In this document: piece by piece, positions 16,154 to 24,111 of the stretch
How positions within the stretch are numbered: position 1 is the stretch's first letter
Layout of the letters: every line of letters starts with the position of its first letter
DNA from: DASYYE01 sp035946955
Lineage (GTDB): Bacteria > Actinomycetota > Actinomycetes > Streptosporangiales > Streptosporangiaceae
NCBI GenBank assembly: GCA_035946955.1
Contig: DASYYE010000048.1
Location: 1-32,351 of the forward strand
DNA length: 32,351 nt
Direction of reading: 5' to 3'
Translations under genes and position numbers: made by a program
The notes under the pieces: model-generated
Told to the model about the DNA's origin: nothing
The model's database searches: none
Seen by the model: the letters and a program-made list of their open reading frames with translations, nothing else

Positions 16154-17527
16154 CTAGCGGGCGTCCCGGTGGCGCGGCAGCACATGTGGGTTGAGGATCC
16201 CTGCCGGGTCGAAGGCGGACCGGATGCGGGCGAACAGCTCACGTTCGGCGGCACTGCGCACGAGCGGGAGCCAGCGTGCCTTCAGCGTGCCGATGCCGTG
16301 CTCGGCGGAGATCGAGCCGCCGAGCGAGGCCACGAACTCGAACACCGCGTCCTCCTGGCGGCCGTCGTCGGGCCCGGCGCCGGGCACCACGTTCACGTGC
16401 AGGTTGCCGTCGGCGACATGCCCGTATGTGATCGTCCGCGCGCCGGGGTCCACGCCGGCGACCACTCCAGCGACTTCCTCGGCGAGCCGGACCCACTGCC
16501 GGGGAGGGGCGGACACGTCGAGCTTGAGCGGCACTCCCAGGAAACCCGCTGCCTCCGGCAGGCGTTCCCGGCAAGCCCACAGCCGGGCACGCTCGGCCGG
16601 TGAGGTACCCACCGCGGCCGGGGCGTCGCCCGCGAGTGCCGCGAGGTCTTCCGCGGCACCGGGCCCGGCCGCCTCCAGCAGGAGGTAGGCGGGGACCGCC
16701 TCGCGCAGTGGCGGGTTCACCCCGGCATGTTCGGTGAGGATGTCCAGGCCGTCGCGGGTGAAGAACTCGGCCGAGAGCAAGCTACGCGCCGTGGCCAGCG
16801 CTGCAGTGGCCAGGGCGTGGACCTCCCCGGGGCCGCCGAGCCCGACGACCGCGGTCACGGGGCCGACGGGCTTTGGTACGAGCTGGAGCCGGGCCGCGGT
16901 GACCACCGCCAGCGTGCCCTCCGAGCCGGCCAGCAGCGAAGGATAGTCGTAGCCGGTGCTGTCCTTGAGGAGCCCCGCCAGATGGGACACGACGGCCCCG
17001 TTGGAGAGGACCGCCTCGACGCCGCGTACCTGAGAACGCATCGGCCCGTACCGCAGCACCCGCAGGCCGCCCGCGTTCGTTGCGACCGCCCCGCCCACCG
17101 TGGCGCTGGCACCGCTGGCGGTGTGGACACCGAAGTCCAGGTCCGGGTGGGCGTCCGCGACCTGCTGGAGGGTCACACCGGCCCCGGCGGTGACCTGCCG
17201 CGCGTCGAGGTCCACGGGCCCGAGGGTGCTCAGCCGGACGAGGCTGAGCACCACCTCACCGTGCAGCGGCACCCCGCCGCCCACCATCCCGGTGTTGCCG
17301 CCCTGCGGGACCACCGGCACCCCTGCCTGATGGCACAGCGCGAGCACGTCCGCGACCTCACCGGTGTCGCGTGGCCGGACCACCGCGGGCGTGTACCCAC
17401 GGAACCGGCCGGTCCAGTCGACCGTGTACCCCGCCGCCGCGTCGCCGGTGAGCACATGTGCCTCACCAACGACACGCGAGAAGTCCTTGAGTAGGGCACC
17501 GGGGAACTGCGGGCTGTCGGTCGTCAC
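16154..17527 (-). CDS. FAD-linked D-2-hydroxyacid dehydrogenase (GlcD/D-lactate dehydrogenase family)
   Basis: The 457-residue flavoprotein has an FAD-binding PCMH domain (about 30-215) with VVPQGGNTGMVGGGVP and VGGAVATNAGG, and an FAD-oxidase C domain (about 220-450) with the metal- and substrate-binding motif GHVADGNLHVN and SAEHGIG near the end. Family members oxidise D-lactate, glycolate or D-2-hydroxyglutarate, passing electrons to a carrier. The sequence does not reveal which. It sits 40 bp after murD2 and 24 bp before the methyltransferase fusion, so it probably belongs to the peptidoglycan-precursor operon. One speculative link is a substrate chemically related to D-glutamate (D-2-hydroxyglutarate) or to D-lactate. 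GTG 17527 has GGAG 6 nt upstream. Confidence 0.88.
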   Translation of the reverse strand: MTTDSPQFPGALLKDFSRVVGEAHVLTGDAAAGYTVDWTGRFRGYTPAVVRPRDTGEVADVLALCHQAGVPVVPQGGNTGMVGGGVPLHGEVVLSLVRLSTLGPVDLDARQVTAGAGVTLQQVADAHPDLDFGVHTASGASATVGGAVATNAGGLRVLRYGPMRSQVRGVEAVLSNGAVVSHLAGLLKDSTGYDYPSLLAGSEGTLAVVTAARLQLVPKPVGPVTAVVGLGGPGEVHALATAALATARSLLSAEFFTRDGLDILTEHAGVNPPLREAVPAYLLLEAAGPGAAEDLAALAGDAPAAVGTSPAERARLWACRERLPEAAGFLGVPLKLDVSAPPRQWVRLAEEVAGVVAGVDPGARTITYGHVADGNLHVNVVPGAGPDDGRQEDAVFEFVASLGGSISAEHGIGTLKARWLPLVRSAAERELFARIRSAFDPAGILNPHVLPRHRDAR

Positions 17528-17567
17528 CAGGGCTCCGGATCTAGGGATGGCACGTTCCCGACACTAG

Positions 17568-18938
17568 TTAAGGTTCCGGCGGTGGTTCCAGCCATGCCCC
17601 GCAGGCTCGCACCGCGGCGGCGAAGGCCTCTGCCCGGTCGCGGTAGTCGCGGAACCGGCCGAAACTCGGGGCCGCGGGAGACAACAGCACCACACCGTCG
17701 GGCTGAGCCCAGCGGAACCCCTGTGCCACCGCTGCGTCCAGGTCCGGGCACGCGCGCACCTCGGTCTTGCCTGGCTGCTCCGCCTCGATCGCGGCCTGGA
17801 TACGCGGTCCGCTGTCGGGGATTGCCAGCACCAGGGTCGGCGTATCCCTGGCCGCCAGGCCAGCGGCGAGCGGCGCGTAGTCGATGCCACGGTCGTGGCC
17901 ACCCGCGATCAGAGCGACCCGGCGGTCCGGGAAGGCCTCCAGCGCAGCCAGTGTCGGCAGCACGTTGGTGGACAGGCTGTCGTCCACGAACGTCACTCCC
18001 GCCGCCTCACCGACCACGGTCAGCCTGCTCGGCAGCGGTGTGAACCCGGCCGCCGCGGCGGCCAGCGCGTCGGTGTCGGCCGCCTCGCCAACACCGATTG
18101 CCCGCAGGCACGCCTGGGCGATCAACGCATTGCGGCGGTTGTGGACGCCCGGCAGGTGCAGGGCGGCCATCCAGTCGGCCGTGGGGTCGTCCCCGGCCCG
18201 GACCCACTCGATGCGGGGGCCAAGGAGCCTGGCGCGTGCGCGCAGCTCCTCGCTGTCGCCATTGGCGACGGTGAGCCCCGCCCCTGGTTGGGAGCAGGCT
18301 GAGAGCTTGTCCTGGTAATAGGTCTCCACATCGCCGTGCCAGTCCAGGTGGTCCGGGTGCAGCGAGGTGACAGCAACGACGGGGGGCGAGTACGCCAGGT
18401 CCGTGGCCTGGTAGCTGGATGTCTCGATCACCCAGTAGTCGATGTCAGCGCCAGCCCGCTCGGGATCCCATGGCGGCGCGCCGATGTTCCCGCCGGCCAT
18501 GCACCGGTACCCCCATTGCCGCAGCAGGTGCGCGGCAATGGCCGTGGTACTGCTCTTGCCCTTGGTACCGGTGACACACAGGACGCGGGACCGGTCGGCC
18601 TCGGCCATCCACAGGCCAAGGCCACCTACCACCGGGACGCCCCGCCTGCGCAGGTCAGCAACTTCCGGGCGGTAGCGGCTGATCCCCGGCGCCTTGACAA
18701 CGACCTCGCAGGTGGCCAGGGCCGTGAGCCCGCCTGCCGCCGTGGCGAGCACTGGGGGTGTGGCGCTACCGGACGTGCCGGCGCCCAGGTCAGCGCCGGG
18801 GCGGTCGTCAACGAGCACCGGCTCTACGCCGAGCACCGCGAGCCGCGCCACATTCGCGCGACCCTCGACGCCGAGGCCCCAGACTCCGACGCGCCGCCCG
18901 CGCAGCTCAGACCAGGAGATCGTCGGCCGCATAGACAT
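17568..18938 (-). CDS. murD2: MurD2: UDP-MurNAc-L-Ala-L-Glu ligase
   Basis: This Mur ligase has about 456 residues: an N-terminal Rossmann-like part (GVWGLGVEGRANV), the ATP-binding P-loop VTGTKGKSST (124-130 region), the ETSSYQ and HPDHLDWHG motifs of the central domain and a C-terminal ligase domain with DDSLSTN and SPAAPSF. These place it in the MurD group. Standard MurD adds D-Glu; the MurD2 branch, encoded beside murL, adds L-Glu to UDP-MurNAc-L-Ala, which MurL then epimerises. I assign MurD2 chiefly from the adjacent murL. The frame opens with TTG 18959; ATG 18938 or 18932 are likelier starts. All overlap the end of murL (by 32 bp for 18938), suggesting translational coupling. Confidence 0.85.
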   Translation of the reverse strand: MSMRPTISWSELRGRRVGVWGLGVEGRANVARLAVLGVEPVLVDDRPGADLGAGTSGSATPPVLATAAGGLTALATCEVVVKAPGISRYRPEVADLRRRGVPVVGGLGLWMAEADRSRVLCVTGTKGKSSTTAIAAHLLRQWGYRCMAGGNIGAPPWDPERAGADIDYWVIETSSYQATDLAYSPPVVAVTSLHPDHLDWHGDVETYYQDKLSACSQPGAGLTVANGDSEELRARARLLGPRIEWVRAGDDPTADWMAALHLPGVHNRRNALIAQACLRAIGVGEAADTDALAAAAAGFTPLPSRLTVVGEAAGVTFVDDSLSTNVLPTLAALEAFPDRRVALIAGGHDRGIDYAPLAAGLAARDTPTLVLAIPDSGPRIQAAIEAEQPGKTEVRACPDLDAAVAQGFRWAQPDGVVLLSPAAPSFGRFRDYRDRAEAFAAAVRACGAWLEPPPEP

Positions 18939-20277
18939 CAGGGATGTAGTGGTCGCCAACCGGGCGGAGCAGGCTCTCGATGGCCTCCGTGCCCGGAGTC
19001 TCGGGGAGTTCCGCGGCCAGGGCGTGCACCAGGGGAGTGCCTGCCCGGTCCGGACGCGCAGCGGCCAGCACGAGCGCCGCCCGGCACTCGCCGACGTCCC
19101 CTACGCACTCGAACGGCTTGCTGTCCCTGGACGTGCCCAGCAGGGCACGGAACCGGTCCGCCAGTGACGGGTCCGCCAGTGGCTCGGCACCGGCGAAGAC
19201 CTGCCGCAGGTCAGCCGCGGGCATGAACGGGGCCAGGATCAGGTCGATGAAGCAGCACTTGTCGCACCGGCCGCACCAGTGGTCCAGGCGCAGCGCAGGG
19301 TTGATGTGGAAGGCGCGGTTGCAGCTGCGGAACGTGTCGTGGTACTGGACCAGCGCCGCGAACCGCCGTGCCACCCACAGCTCCGAGAACGGCCGCAGTG
19401 CGGAGAAGTAACCCACCGTCCCGCCGAGCGCTTCGGCGGCCACATGGGCGAAGCCTGTCTCGAAGGCCGCGCTCTTGGAGTACTGATGGTTGATGGGCCG
19501 GCCATCCACCACCACCGTGGCCGCTGACGCGGACCACTCGTTGGACATCACCACCGCGTCCCAGCCTTCCAGCACCGCCGCCATGACCGCGATGGCCGAC
19601 AGGATCCCGGTCACAGGGACATGCCCGTTGAGGAAGCCAAGCTCTGCCGAGCGCAGGAGTTGCGGGTCGATCTCGCGTTCGGCGCGGACGACGGGAAGGC
19701 CGGTGACCTTGGCCGGCTGCTCGATCGCGGCGAACCGCGGCCCGGGCTGGCTCATCACGAACAGCGAGGCCTGCGCGCGGTCCCGCATCGTCTCCACCGT
19801 GACGATCGAGTCGATCCCCCCGCCGAACGGGATCAGGACGCGGCGGGTGGCGGGCGCGCCGCCCCCGAGCCCGGCCGGGTGGTGGCCGACACCGCCTGCG
19901 ATGTGCAGGCCCGACAGGTCGAGACTGTTGCGGTAGGCGAACTCGCCCAGGCCGTCGAGGTAGAACGTGTACAGGAACTCGCGCTCGGTGGCGGTGACTG
20001 GCGTGGCGCCGAGGTCGACGACAGCCGGCGCCGCGGTCTTGTAGTAGGAGACCCCGGCCAGCAGGAACACGAGCCGCGCGGCGTCAACCACCAATGGCGA
20101 GTCCCAGCGCCCGTCGCGGCTGAACCTCACCTGCTCGGCGAACTGCCACGGCCCGAGCGAGTAACGGCACGTCAGCAGGCCCTGGCCGGGGTCGAGGCCG
20201 AAGCCCTCGTAGCGGAAGACCGGGTCGTCCGCGCGGTGGCCAGCGGGCTGGTCCGTGCTGTGCTGCGGCTGGCTCAT
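18907..20277 (-). CDS. murL: MurL: UDP-MurNAc-L-Ala-L-Glu epimerase
   Basis: The 456-residue cytoplasmic protein matches MurL (EC 5.1.1.23), which uses ATP to invert the terminal L-Glu of UDP-MurNAc-L-Ala-L-Glu to D-Glu, replacing the MurI racemase route. Visible features are YLDGLGEFAYRNSLDL, a PP-loop-like nucleotide motif PFGGGIDS (150-157), FLNGHVPVTGILSAIA (215-230), SNEWSAS (245-251), NHQYSKS (263-269) and a cysteine cluster WCGRCDKCC (334-342) that suggests metal binding. The start ATG 20277 overlaps the pgeF stop as ATGA, and the 3' end overlaps murD2, so the three genes are almost certainly translated from one mRNA. MurL was described in Xanthomonas and reported in some actinobacteria; the MurD2 neighbour is the diagnostic partner. 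Confidence 0.9.
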   Translation of the reverse strand: MSQPQHSTDQPAGHRADDPVFRYEGFGLDPGQGLLTCRYSLGPWQFAEQVRFSRDGRWDSPLVVDAARLVFLLAGVSYYKTAAPAVVDLGATPVTATEREFLYTFYLDGLGEFAYRNSLDLSGLHIAGGVGHHPAGLGGGAPATRRVLIPFGGGIDSIVTVETMRDRAQASLFVMSQPGPRFAAIEQPAKVTGLPVVRAEREIDPQLLRSAELGFLNGHVPVTGILSAIAVMAAVLEGWDAVVMSNEWSASAATVVVDGRPINHQYSKSAAFETGFAHVAAEALGGTVGYFSALRPFSELWVARRFAALVQYHDTFRSCNRAFHINPALRLDHWCGRCDKCCFIDLILAPFMPAADLRQVFAGAEPLADPSLADRFRALLGTSRDSKPFECVGDVGECRAALVLAAARPDRAGTPLVHALAAELPETPGTEAIESLLRPVGDHYIPDVYAADDLLV

Positions 20278-21119
20278 GTCGCACTCCGGGGGAGGAGCCG
20301 GGCGACTGCGGCAAAGCGCCCGCAGGGCTGCTGCGCCCGGTGGCTGAAGAACAGGCCGTCACCTGGCCCGGTGGTGAACCCCGCTGGGTGGATGTTCTCC
20401 GGGGCCACGCCCGCCGCCGTCAGCACGGCCCGGTTGGCAGCCTCGATGTCGAACAGCCAGCTCCCTGGGCCGGACTCACGCAGCGCCGCCGCGGCCCGGT
20501 GCCCGAGCGCTCGCTCTGCTGCCTCCGCCACGTCCGGGCCGACCTGGTAGGTCTCCGCGGAGATGGCTGGGCCCAGCCCGGCCAGGACGTCGGCTGGCCG
20601 GGAGCCCAGCGCGCACATGGCACTCAGCGCCGCCTCGGCGACCCCAGCCAGCGTGCCCCGCCAGCCCGCGTGGGCACAGGCGAGCACATGCGCCTGCGGG
20701 TCGTACAGGACGATAGGCATACAGTCGGCCACCACCACCGCAAGCACCGTGCCAGGGTCGGCGGTGACCAGTGCGTCCGCGTCACCGATGGCGTCCGCAG
20801 GGTCCAGCGCCCCCCGGCTACGGTCCGCTCGCGTCACGACCTGGGCGTTACGGCCGTGCACCTGCCGGGCGAACACGAAGTCCGCAAGGTCAGCCTTGAG
20901 CGCGGTGGCAGCACGCCGCCGGTTCTCGGTGACGTTCGCCGGGTCGTCATTGACGTGGTAGCCGAGGTTGAGCGACGCGTACGGGCCCGTGGACACTCCG
21001 CCGTGGCGCGTGGTGACCATCACGTCCACAGGGAACGGGTCGAACGCTGGCCAGGCGAGCACTTCCAGGCCCGCACGCTCGCGGAGTCCCGCTGTGGCGG
21101 TGGGTAGCGCTGCCATCAT
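20274..21119 (-). CDS. pgeF: PgeF/YfiH-type peptidoglycan editing factor
   Basis: The 281-residue protein belongs to the multicopper-polyphenol-oxidase/YfiH family. E. coli PgeF acts on wrongly built precursors such as UDP-MurNAc-L-Ser, keeping L-Ala at position 1 of the stem peptide. The conserved zinc ligands are present: H88 (RQVHG), C133 (ADCMP) and H150 (AHAGWRGT), with TTRHGGVS at the start and SHRAQQPCGRFAA at the end. In many actinobacteria the family gene lies by ftsZ; here it heads a run with murL and murD2, which fits a proofreading role for the same pool of UDP-MurNAc-peptides. ATG 21119 is followed by a second ATG; the ribosome binding site is weak. It would be the first gene of the transcript, with its promoter before 21120. 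Confidence 0.92.
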   Translation of the reverse strand: MMAALPTATAGLRERAGLEVLAWPAFDPFPVDVMVTTRHGGVSTGPYASLNLGYHVNDDPANVTENRRRAATALKADLADFVFARQVHGRNAQVVTRADRSRGALDPADAIGDADALVTADPGTVLAVVVADCMPIVLYDPQAHVLACAHAGWRGTLAGVAEAALSAMCALGSRPADVLAGLGPAISAETYQVGPDVAEAAERALGHRAAAALRESGPGSWLFDIEAANRAVLTAAGVAPENIHPAGFTTGPGDGLFFSHRAQQPCGRFAAVARLLPRSAT

Positions 21120-21143
21120 CCGGATCTTAGTCGTGCCCTGCTA

Positions 21144-21290
21144 GTTCTCGTTCGCCTCCGGGGCGCTTTGAGGCGCTGTCTTCCCTCCTCGCTCCTGCGC
21201 TCGCTGCGCTCGCTTCTCGCTAGTCAGTCCAGACAGCGCCGCGCCCCTGCGGCTCGCTCGCTGCTAGTACTCGCTCAGGTCAGGGCGCGG
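21144..21290 (+). repeat. Intergenic dispersed repeat, copy A
   Basis: This ~147-bp intergenic segment is about 80 % identical by eye to the reverse complement of 30598-30744. Shared blocks include CGCCTCCGGGGCGCTTT, CGCTCCTGCGCTCGCTGCGC and CAGTCCAGAC. No transposase or terminal inverted repeat is visible. Both copies are in gene-free DNA, so this looks like a family of non-coding interspersed elements of the genome rather than a degraded gene. Short frames across it (such as the 60-codon frame at 21168) read similarly in both copies only because the DNA is repeated. Confidence 0.75.
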
Positions 21291-21485
21291 CCATTGGCGG
21301 GCATTGATGGGCGCTGGAGATCGTTGACCATTCAACGTCCGATCGAGTGATCGTGCGAGAGCACGCAAGTGGACATGATTCACGACAAATTTTTCCTTCT
21401 TCATCCCATTCCCCCTGCGACCCAAACCGGCCAATCACTATCGTGACCACTGCTGGTATCCGTCCGTGCGCACTTGGGGACGCCG
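21291..21485. other. Presumed conservon promoter region
   Basis: Between repeat copy A and cvnA lie 195 bp without a gene. An inverted repeat CGTTGA-CCAT-TCAACG occupies 21322-21337 and may be an operator. An AT-richer patch (21380-21410) is the most promoter-like part, but I cannot place a -35/-10 pair. The whole gap 21120-21485 must contain the divergent promoters of pgeF (minus) and cvnA (plus). Confidence 0.4.
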
Positions 21486-23246
21486 ATGACAGGACATAGC
21501 CCGCTAGTCAATCGTCGGGACGAGCCCCGGCATGGTCAGAGAACCATGTCCTCATACGGCAGTATGCGTGGCTTCTACCTGCGCGTGTGCGTGCTCCCCG
21601 CCGCCGTTATGGCAGTGCTCGGCATAGCCATAGTCGCCTATTTGCAGATGAGCAGGCATTCGGCTGGTGCCACGCGCGCGGTGCTGGCCGTGGGGGCGGC
21701 TGCTGCGGTCCTCGTGCTGGTCGCAGCGGCCTACGGCGCCAAGGCCGCCACTCGGCGGACGCGGGAGCAGATCAGCGCACTCCGGTCAGTCAGCGGCCGG
21801 GGCCAGGAGAACCTGGAGCGGCTGACCGACCGGGTGCTGCGGGGCGAGCGTCCTGCGCCACGCTCACCGGAGCCGATGCGCAACGGGGAGAGCGACCCGT
21901 TCAACCTCGCCGTGCGCGACATGGAACGCGACCAGCACGCAGCGGAGCAGGCCGTCCTCCAGGTCGCGGCTGCTCAGGGCCCGGGTACCAGCGAGTCCGA
22001 CCAGCGGGTGGAGGTCTTCGTCAACCTCGCTCGGCGGATGCAGTCGCTGGTCCACCGGGAGATCCAGATGCTCGACGACCTGGAGGCGCAGGTCGAGGAC
22101 CCGGAACTCCTCAAGGGCCTGTTCACGGTGGACCACCTCGCCACCCGGCTGCGCAGGCAGTCGGAGAGCCTGGCGGTGCTCGGTGGTGCCCCCTCGCGCC
22201 GGCAGTGGAAGCGGCCGGTCACCATGCACGAGGTGATGCGCGCGGCCGTGGCCGAGGTTGAGCAGTACTCCCGGGTCAAGGTGGTGCCGCCGGTGGAGGG
22301 CTCTCTGCAGGGCGGTGCCGTGGCCGACATCATCCACCTGACCGCCGAGCTCATCGAGAACGCGACCAAGTTCTCGGCCCCGCACACCCAGGTGCTGCTG
22401 CGGGCCCAGGCTGTCACCTCCGGCCTCGCCGTCGAGGTGGAGGACCGTGGCCTGGGAATCCTTGCCGACGACCGGCAGCGGATGAACGCCCTGCTTGCCG
22501 ACCCGGGCCGGATCAACATCAGCGAGCTGCTCCGCGACGGTCGCATCGGGCTGTTCGTCGTCGCGTCCCTGGCCCGCCGCCATGGCATCAAGGTCCAGGT
22601 CCAGAGCAACATCTACGGGGGGACACAAGCAGTCTTCGTGATCCCCAAGACACTGATGGAAGGGGGGCCGTGGGTGGCTGCCACCCCCGGCTACAGCGAG
22701 CAGGCCTACCCCGAGACCCTCCACGCGACGAGGCCGGACCACACCCCGGTGGCCGCCCCGCCCGTTACCGCCAGCTCGCCAGAGCCATCCCGTCGGCCGG
22801 AGCCATCTCGCACCCCCGAGCTGTCCCGCCCGCCGGAGCCGCCGCGCGCTCCCGATCTTTCCCGGACCCCGGAGTACTCCCGCACACCGGAACTTTCCCG
22901 TCCGCCGGAGCCACACCGCGCCCCGGAGCCATCCCGTCCACCGCTGCCGATCCGCTCGGCTGCCCACATCCCAGCGACCGAGGTCGGCTCCGGGATGGAG
23001 ACGATGGCTTCGGCGCCGCCCGCCCCGGGAGGGTCGCTCCAGCGTCCGTCAGTCCCTGGCGAGCGTCCGCTCCTGCCAAAACGCCAGGCTCAGGCACATC
23101 TTGCGCCACAGTTGCGCGAGGGGCCCGGGTCGCGGCCAAACAGCCCATCCCCCGAACATGACCCCGGTTTGATGGCTGCCTTCCAGCAAGGGGTCAACCG
23201 CGCTGAGCATGAGGACCGCCCGGCCGAGACTCACAACACACCGTGA
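21486..23246 (+). CDS. cvnA: CvnA: conservon histidine-kinase-like sensor
   Basis: This 586-residue membrane protein is the sensor of a G-protein-like conservon. Two hydrophobic helices lie near the N-terminus (VCVLPAAVMAVLGIAIVAYL and AVLAVGAAAAVLVLVAAAYG) with almost no extracellular loop. A dimerisation-type helical region follows (VEVFVNLARRMQSLVHREIQ), then an HATPase domain with N-box ELIENATKFS, G1 VEDRGLGI and GLFVVASLARRHGI. From about residue 430 the tail is Pro-rich and disordered and carries ten PExSRx hexapeptides (22779-22958). ATG 21486 has GGGGA 5 nt upstream; TTG 21474 would add four residues. The stop is separated from the likely cvnB start by 50 bp. CvnA proteins are thought to scaffold CvnB-D at the membrane. 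Confidence 0.9.
   Translation: MTGHSPLVNRRDEPRHGQRTMSSYGSMRGFYLRVCVLPAAVMAVLGIAIVAYLQMSRHSAGATRAVLAVGAAAAVLVLVAAAYGAKAATRRTREQISALRSVSGRGQENLERLTDRVLRGERPAPRSPEPMRNGESDPFNLAVRDMERDQHAAEQAVLQVAAAQGPGTSESDQRVEVFVNLARRMQSLVHREIQMLDDLEAQVEDPELLKGLFTVDHLATRLRRQSESLAVLGGAPSRRQWKRPVTMHEVMRAAVAEVEQYSRVKVVPPVEGSLQGGAVADIIHLTAELIENATKFSAPHTQVLLRAQAVTSGLAVEVEDRGLGILADDRQRMNALLADPGRINISELLRDGRIGLFVVASLARRHGIKVQVQSNIYGGTQAVFVIPKTLMEGGPWVAATPGYSEQAYPETLHATRPDHTPVAAPPVTASSPEPSRRPEPSRTPELSRPPEPPRAPDLSRTPEYSRTPELSRPPEPHRAPEPSRPPLPIRSAAHIPATEVGSGMETMASAPPAPGGSLQRPSVPGERPLLPKRQAQAHLAPQLREGPGSRPNSPSPEHDPGLMAAFQQGVNRAEHEDRPAETHNTP
22779..22958 (+). repeat. Ten tandem 18-bp units encoding PExSRx hexapeptides
   Basis: Inside cvnA, ten exact-length 18-bp units in frame encode variations of P-E-x-S-R-x (PEPSRR, PEPSRT, PELSRP, PEPPRA, PDLSRT, PEYSRT, PELSRP, PEPHRA, PEPSRP, PLPIRS). 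The units keep length but differ in codons, so the array is old rather than freshly expanded. It would form an extended, positively charged proline-rich arm. Confidence 0.9.
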
Positions 23247-23296
23247 GTGACACCTTCGGCAAAGGAGAGGCCATTCATAAGGAGAGTCCGTCCACC

Positions 23297-23737
23297 ATGG
23301 TGAGTGATGTGACCCGGGGCAGGGAACCAGACCTTAGCTGGCTGCTGCGCGGCCTGATTGAACGTGTCCCCCATGCCCGGCATGCGGTGCTGCTGTCCGC
23401 GGATGGGCTAACCACTGCATCCCACGGCCTGGGGGCCGATGGCGCCGACCACTTGTCCGCCATTGCCTCAGGGCTGTTCTCTATCGCGCGCAGCGCTGCT
23501 GCCAGGTTCGGTAGCAGTGAAGGCGTCCGGCAGGTCGTGGCAGAACTCGACGACACCCTGCTGTTCGTCTCTTCAGCCGGGTACGGGTCTGTGCTGTCCG
23601 TTGTCGCCGACCGTGACGCCGACGCCGGTGTGCTCGGTTATGAGATGTCCCAGCTGGTGAAGAGCGTCCGCCCGTTCCTGGCCACGCCGGCCCGGCACGA
23701 GGGGACGGTGCCGTACTCTCCTGACCCGGCTGGATAA
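23297..23737 (+). CDS. cvnB: CvnB: roadblock/LC7 domain protein
   Basis: This small protein (146 residues from this start) has a roadblock/LC7 fold (about 10-110): LSWLLRGLIERVPHARHAVLLSADGL at the start and GVLGYEMSQLVKSVRPFL at the end. In conservons and in MglA/MglB pairs such proteins act on the small GTPase, here CvnD, as a GAP-like partner. ATG 23297 gives the family N-terminus (MVSDVTRGREPDLSWLL) and has AAGGAG 12 nt upstream; the frame also opens with GTG 23243, overlapping the cvnA stop, which would add 18 residues. The next gene starts 2 bp after its stop. Confidence 0.88.
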   Translation: MVSDVTRGREPDLSWLLRGLIERVPHARHAVLLSADGLTTASHGLGADGADHLSAIASGLFSIARSAAARFGSSEGVRQVVAELDDTLLFVSSAGYGSVLSVVADRDADAGVLGYEMSQLVKSVRPFLATPARHEGTVPYSPDPAG

Positions 23738-23739
23738 GC

Positions 23740-24111
23740 ATGACAGTCCCCCAGGAGGAGACATGGCTCGACGGTGACGACGGGCGGCTGGTCCGTCCCT
23801 ATACAGTCACCAACGGGCGCACTAAGCCCGCCACGGCCCTGGACCTGATGTCCATGGTCATGGCGACCGGTCAGGTGCCCCGTGCCCACCTCGAACCTGA
23901 CCATGTGCAGATCCTCGGCCTGTGCCGTCACCCCGCCACAGTCGCCGAGATCGCGGCCCGGCTGCGGCTGCCGGCCGCGGTCACCAAAGTTCTGCTCTCG
24001 GACCTCCTCGACTGCGGGGCAGTGGTCACCCGGTACCCGCAGACAGCCGACGAAACATCCGACCACTACCTTCTGGGAAAGGTGCTCGATGCCCTCCAGC
24101 GACGGCTCTGA
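23740..24111 (+). CDS. cvnC: CvnC: DUF742 protein
   Basis: The 123-residue protein is of the DUF742 family, the third component of conservons. It contains RLVRPYTVTNGRTKP near the start and a winged-helix-like C-part (HVQILGLCRHPATVAEIAARLRLP, then VLLSDLLDCGAV). The helix-turn-helix pattern suggests a DNA- or protein-contact role, but its biochemical function is not established. ATG 23740 lies 2 bp after the cvnB stop, and the 3' end overlaps cvnD by 23 bp, so expression is coupled. Confidence 0.9.
   Translation: MTVPQEETWLDGDDGRLVRPYTVTNGRTKPATALDLMSMVMATGQVPRAHLEPDHVQILGLCRHPATVAEIAARLRLPAAVTKVLLSDLLDCGAVVTRYPQTADETSDHYLLGKVLDALQRRL

Noticed and set aside
16727..17494. A 255-codon plus-strand frame opposite the FAD-linked dehydrogenase
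   Set aside because: Shadow of the strong third-position G/C of the real gene; no start signal or motif.
17568..18938. Annotation as ordinary MurD (D-Glu-adding)
   Set aside because: The overlapping murL makes the L-Glu-adding MurD2 more likely, although motifs alone cannot separate the two.
22779..22958. Possible CRISPR-like or minisatellite array
   Set aside because: The 18-bp units have no spacers, vary at synonymous sites and keep the frame, so they are a protein repeat.
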